From: Methanobacterium sp. PtaU1.Bin242
GTDB lineage: Archaea > Methanobacteriota > Methanobacteria > Methanobacteriales > Methanobacteriaceae
NCBI GenBank assembly: GCA_002067565.1
Contig: MVQZ01000269.1
Location: forward strand, 1 to 6,584
DNA: 6,584 nucleotides
Reading direction: 5' to 3'
Below are positions 6,300 to 6,584 of this stretch, piece after piece (within the stretch, counting starts at the first letter, position 1; each line of letters begins with the position of its first letter). The notes under the pieces are model-generated. The model saw nothing but the letters and a program-made list of their open reading frames with translations, had not been told where the DNA came from and did no database searches. The translations under genes were made by a program, and so were the position numbers.

Positions 6300-6353
6300 T
6301 CATGATGATCCATATTCTTTTTGAAGACCTCATCAAAAATCATATCATCATGA
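6300..6353 (-). repeat. Nested inverted repeat forming a long imperfect hairpin
   Basis: Outer arms TCATGATGAT (6300-6309) and ATCATCATGA (6344-6353) match perfectly over 10 bp. Inside them TTTTTGA (6318-6324) and TCAAAAA (6333-6339) pair over 7 bp around an 8-nt loop, with an 8/4-nt internal loop between the helices. It lies between the thrC terminators and the histone promoter and is not followed by a U-tract, so it is not a simple terminator. Its role is unknown. Confidence 0.55.
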
Positions 6354-6361
6354 GTCATGCT

Positions 6362-6405
6362 AAAAAAATTAGGATATAGAAATAGTTCAGATTTGAGAAA
6401 AAAAA
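6362..6405 (-). terminator. Oligo-T terminator after thrC
   Basis: Minus-strand RNA has U8 (6398-6405) and U7 (6362-6368) within about 60 bases of the thrC stop, matching archaeal U-tract termination. It separates thrC from the histone gene. Confidence 0.65.
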
Positions 6406-6423
6406 TATGTGGAATGAAATTAA

Positions 6424-6584
6424 TTATAATTCTTTTAAAACACGTGAAAGAGCGTCTACATTTGCATCAACACTTATAGGTTCTTTACATGCATTTATGG
6501 CAGTATTAGGGTCCTTTAAAAGGTGACCGGTTACAATACACACTATTTCTTCATTTTTATCTATTTCACCCGCATCTACCAGCT
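6424..6584 (-). CDS. thrC: Threonine synthase (partial, C-terminal 52 residues)
   Basis: PLP enzyme that converts O-phosphohomoserine to threonine. Minus-strand translation from the window edge gives LVDAGEIDKNEEIVCIVTGH, then LLKDPNTAI, and ends DANVDALSRVLKEL before TAA at 6424-6426. The CIVTGHLLKDP block near the C-terminus is typical of archaeal threonine synthases, where VTGHGLKDP-like sequences are common. The PLP lysine and most of the protein lie outside the window, so the call rests on this short tail. It is followed by U-tract terminators and seems unrelated to the histone and translation genes. Confidence 0.75.
   Translation of the reverse strand, partial: LVDAGEIDKNEEIVCIVTGHLLKDPNTAINACKEPISVDANVDALSRVLKEL

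Noticed and set aside
6300..6353. Box C/D guide RNA at the ATGATGA motifs
   Set aside because: Box C-like sequences are present, but no CUGA box D is found at a suitable distance on the same strand.

Overview
This window most likely comes from a mesophilic methanogenic archaeon of the order Methanobacteriales, close to Methanobacterium. The evidence is the archaeal/eukaryotic-type translation proteins (L7Ae, S28e, L24e, S6e, aIF2-gamma, aIF5B), a 67-residue HMf/HMt-type histone starting MELPIAPIGR, moderate G+C in genes with very AT-rich gaps, TATA-box promoters, and strong GGAGG/GGTGAT ribosome binding sites. The genus is an inference from protein resemblance. Every gene I can support lies on the minus strand, so transcription runs from high to low coordinates.

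In transcription order: the 3' end of threonine synthase (thrC, cut by the right edge), an oligo-T terminator and a long hairpin, a stand-alone histone gene with its own TATA box and oligo-T terminators, and a gap of about 435 bases. A translation-centred cluster follows: rpl7ae, rps28e, rpl24e, ndk, infB (aIF5B), rps6e, eif2g (aIF2-gamma), a PIN-domain ribonuclease gene, and inorganic pyrophosphatase (ppa, cut by the left edge). rpl24e was recovered by direct translation of 4717-4887.

The cluster joins ribosomal proteins, the initiator-tRNA carrier GTPase, the subunit-joining GTPase, an NDP kinase that can supply GTP, and a pyrophosphatase that removes the PPi made by aminoacyl-tRNA, RNA and DNA synthesis. 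Gaps of 5-16 nt (rps28e/rpl24e/ndk, rps6e/eif2g) and a 17-nt overlap (eif2g/PIN) suggest co-transcription. Gaps of 65-108 nt before rps28e, infB and rps6e leave room for attenuation or internal promoters.

The most striking observation is in the PIN gene. Its first catalytic aspartate (VDAN) and its SD-supported ATG lie in a different frame from the rest of the protein. The junction is a perfect U UUU UUA heptamer followed at once by an in-frame UGA. A -1 slip there would give a continuous canonical PIN domain of 132 residues. This is programmed frameshifting, transcriptional slippage, a real mutation, or a one-base homopolymer sequencing error; the sequence alone cannot decide. Other points: non-ATG starts on three key translation genes (TTG infB, TTG rps6e, GTG eif2g), a seven-codon mini-ORF ending directly against the infB start codon, a hairpin plus U-tract between rpl7ae and rps28e, and a long nested hairpin between thrC and the histone gene.
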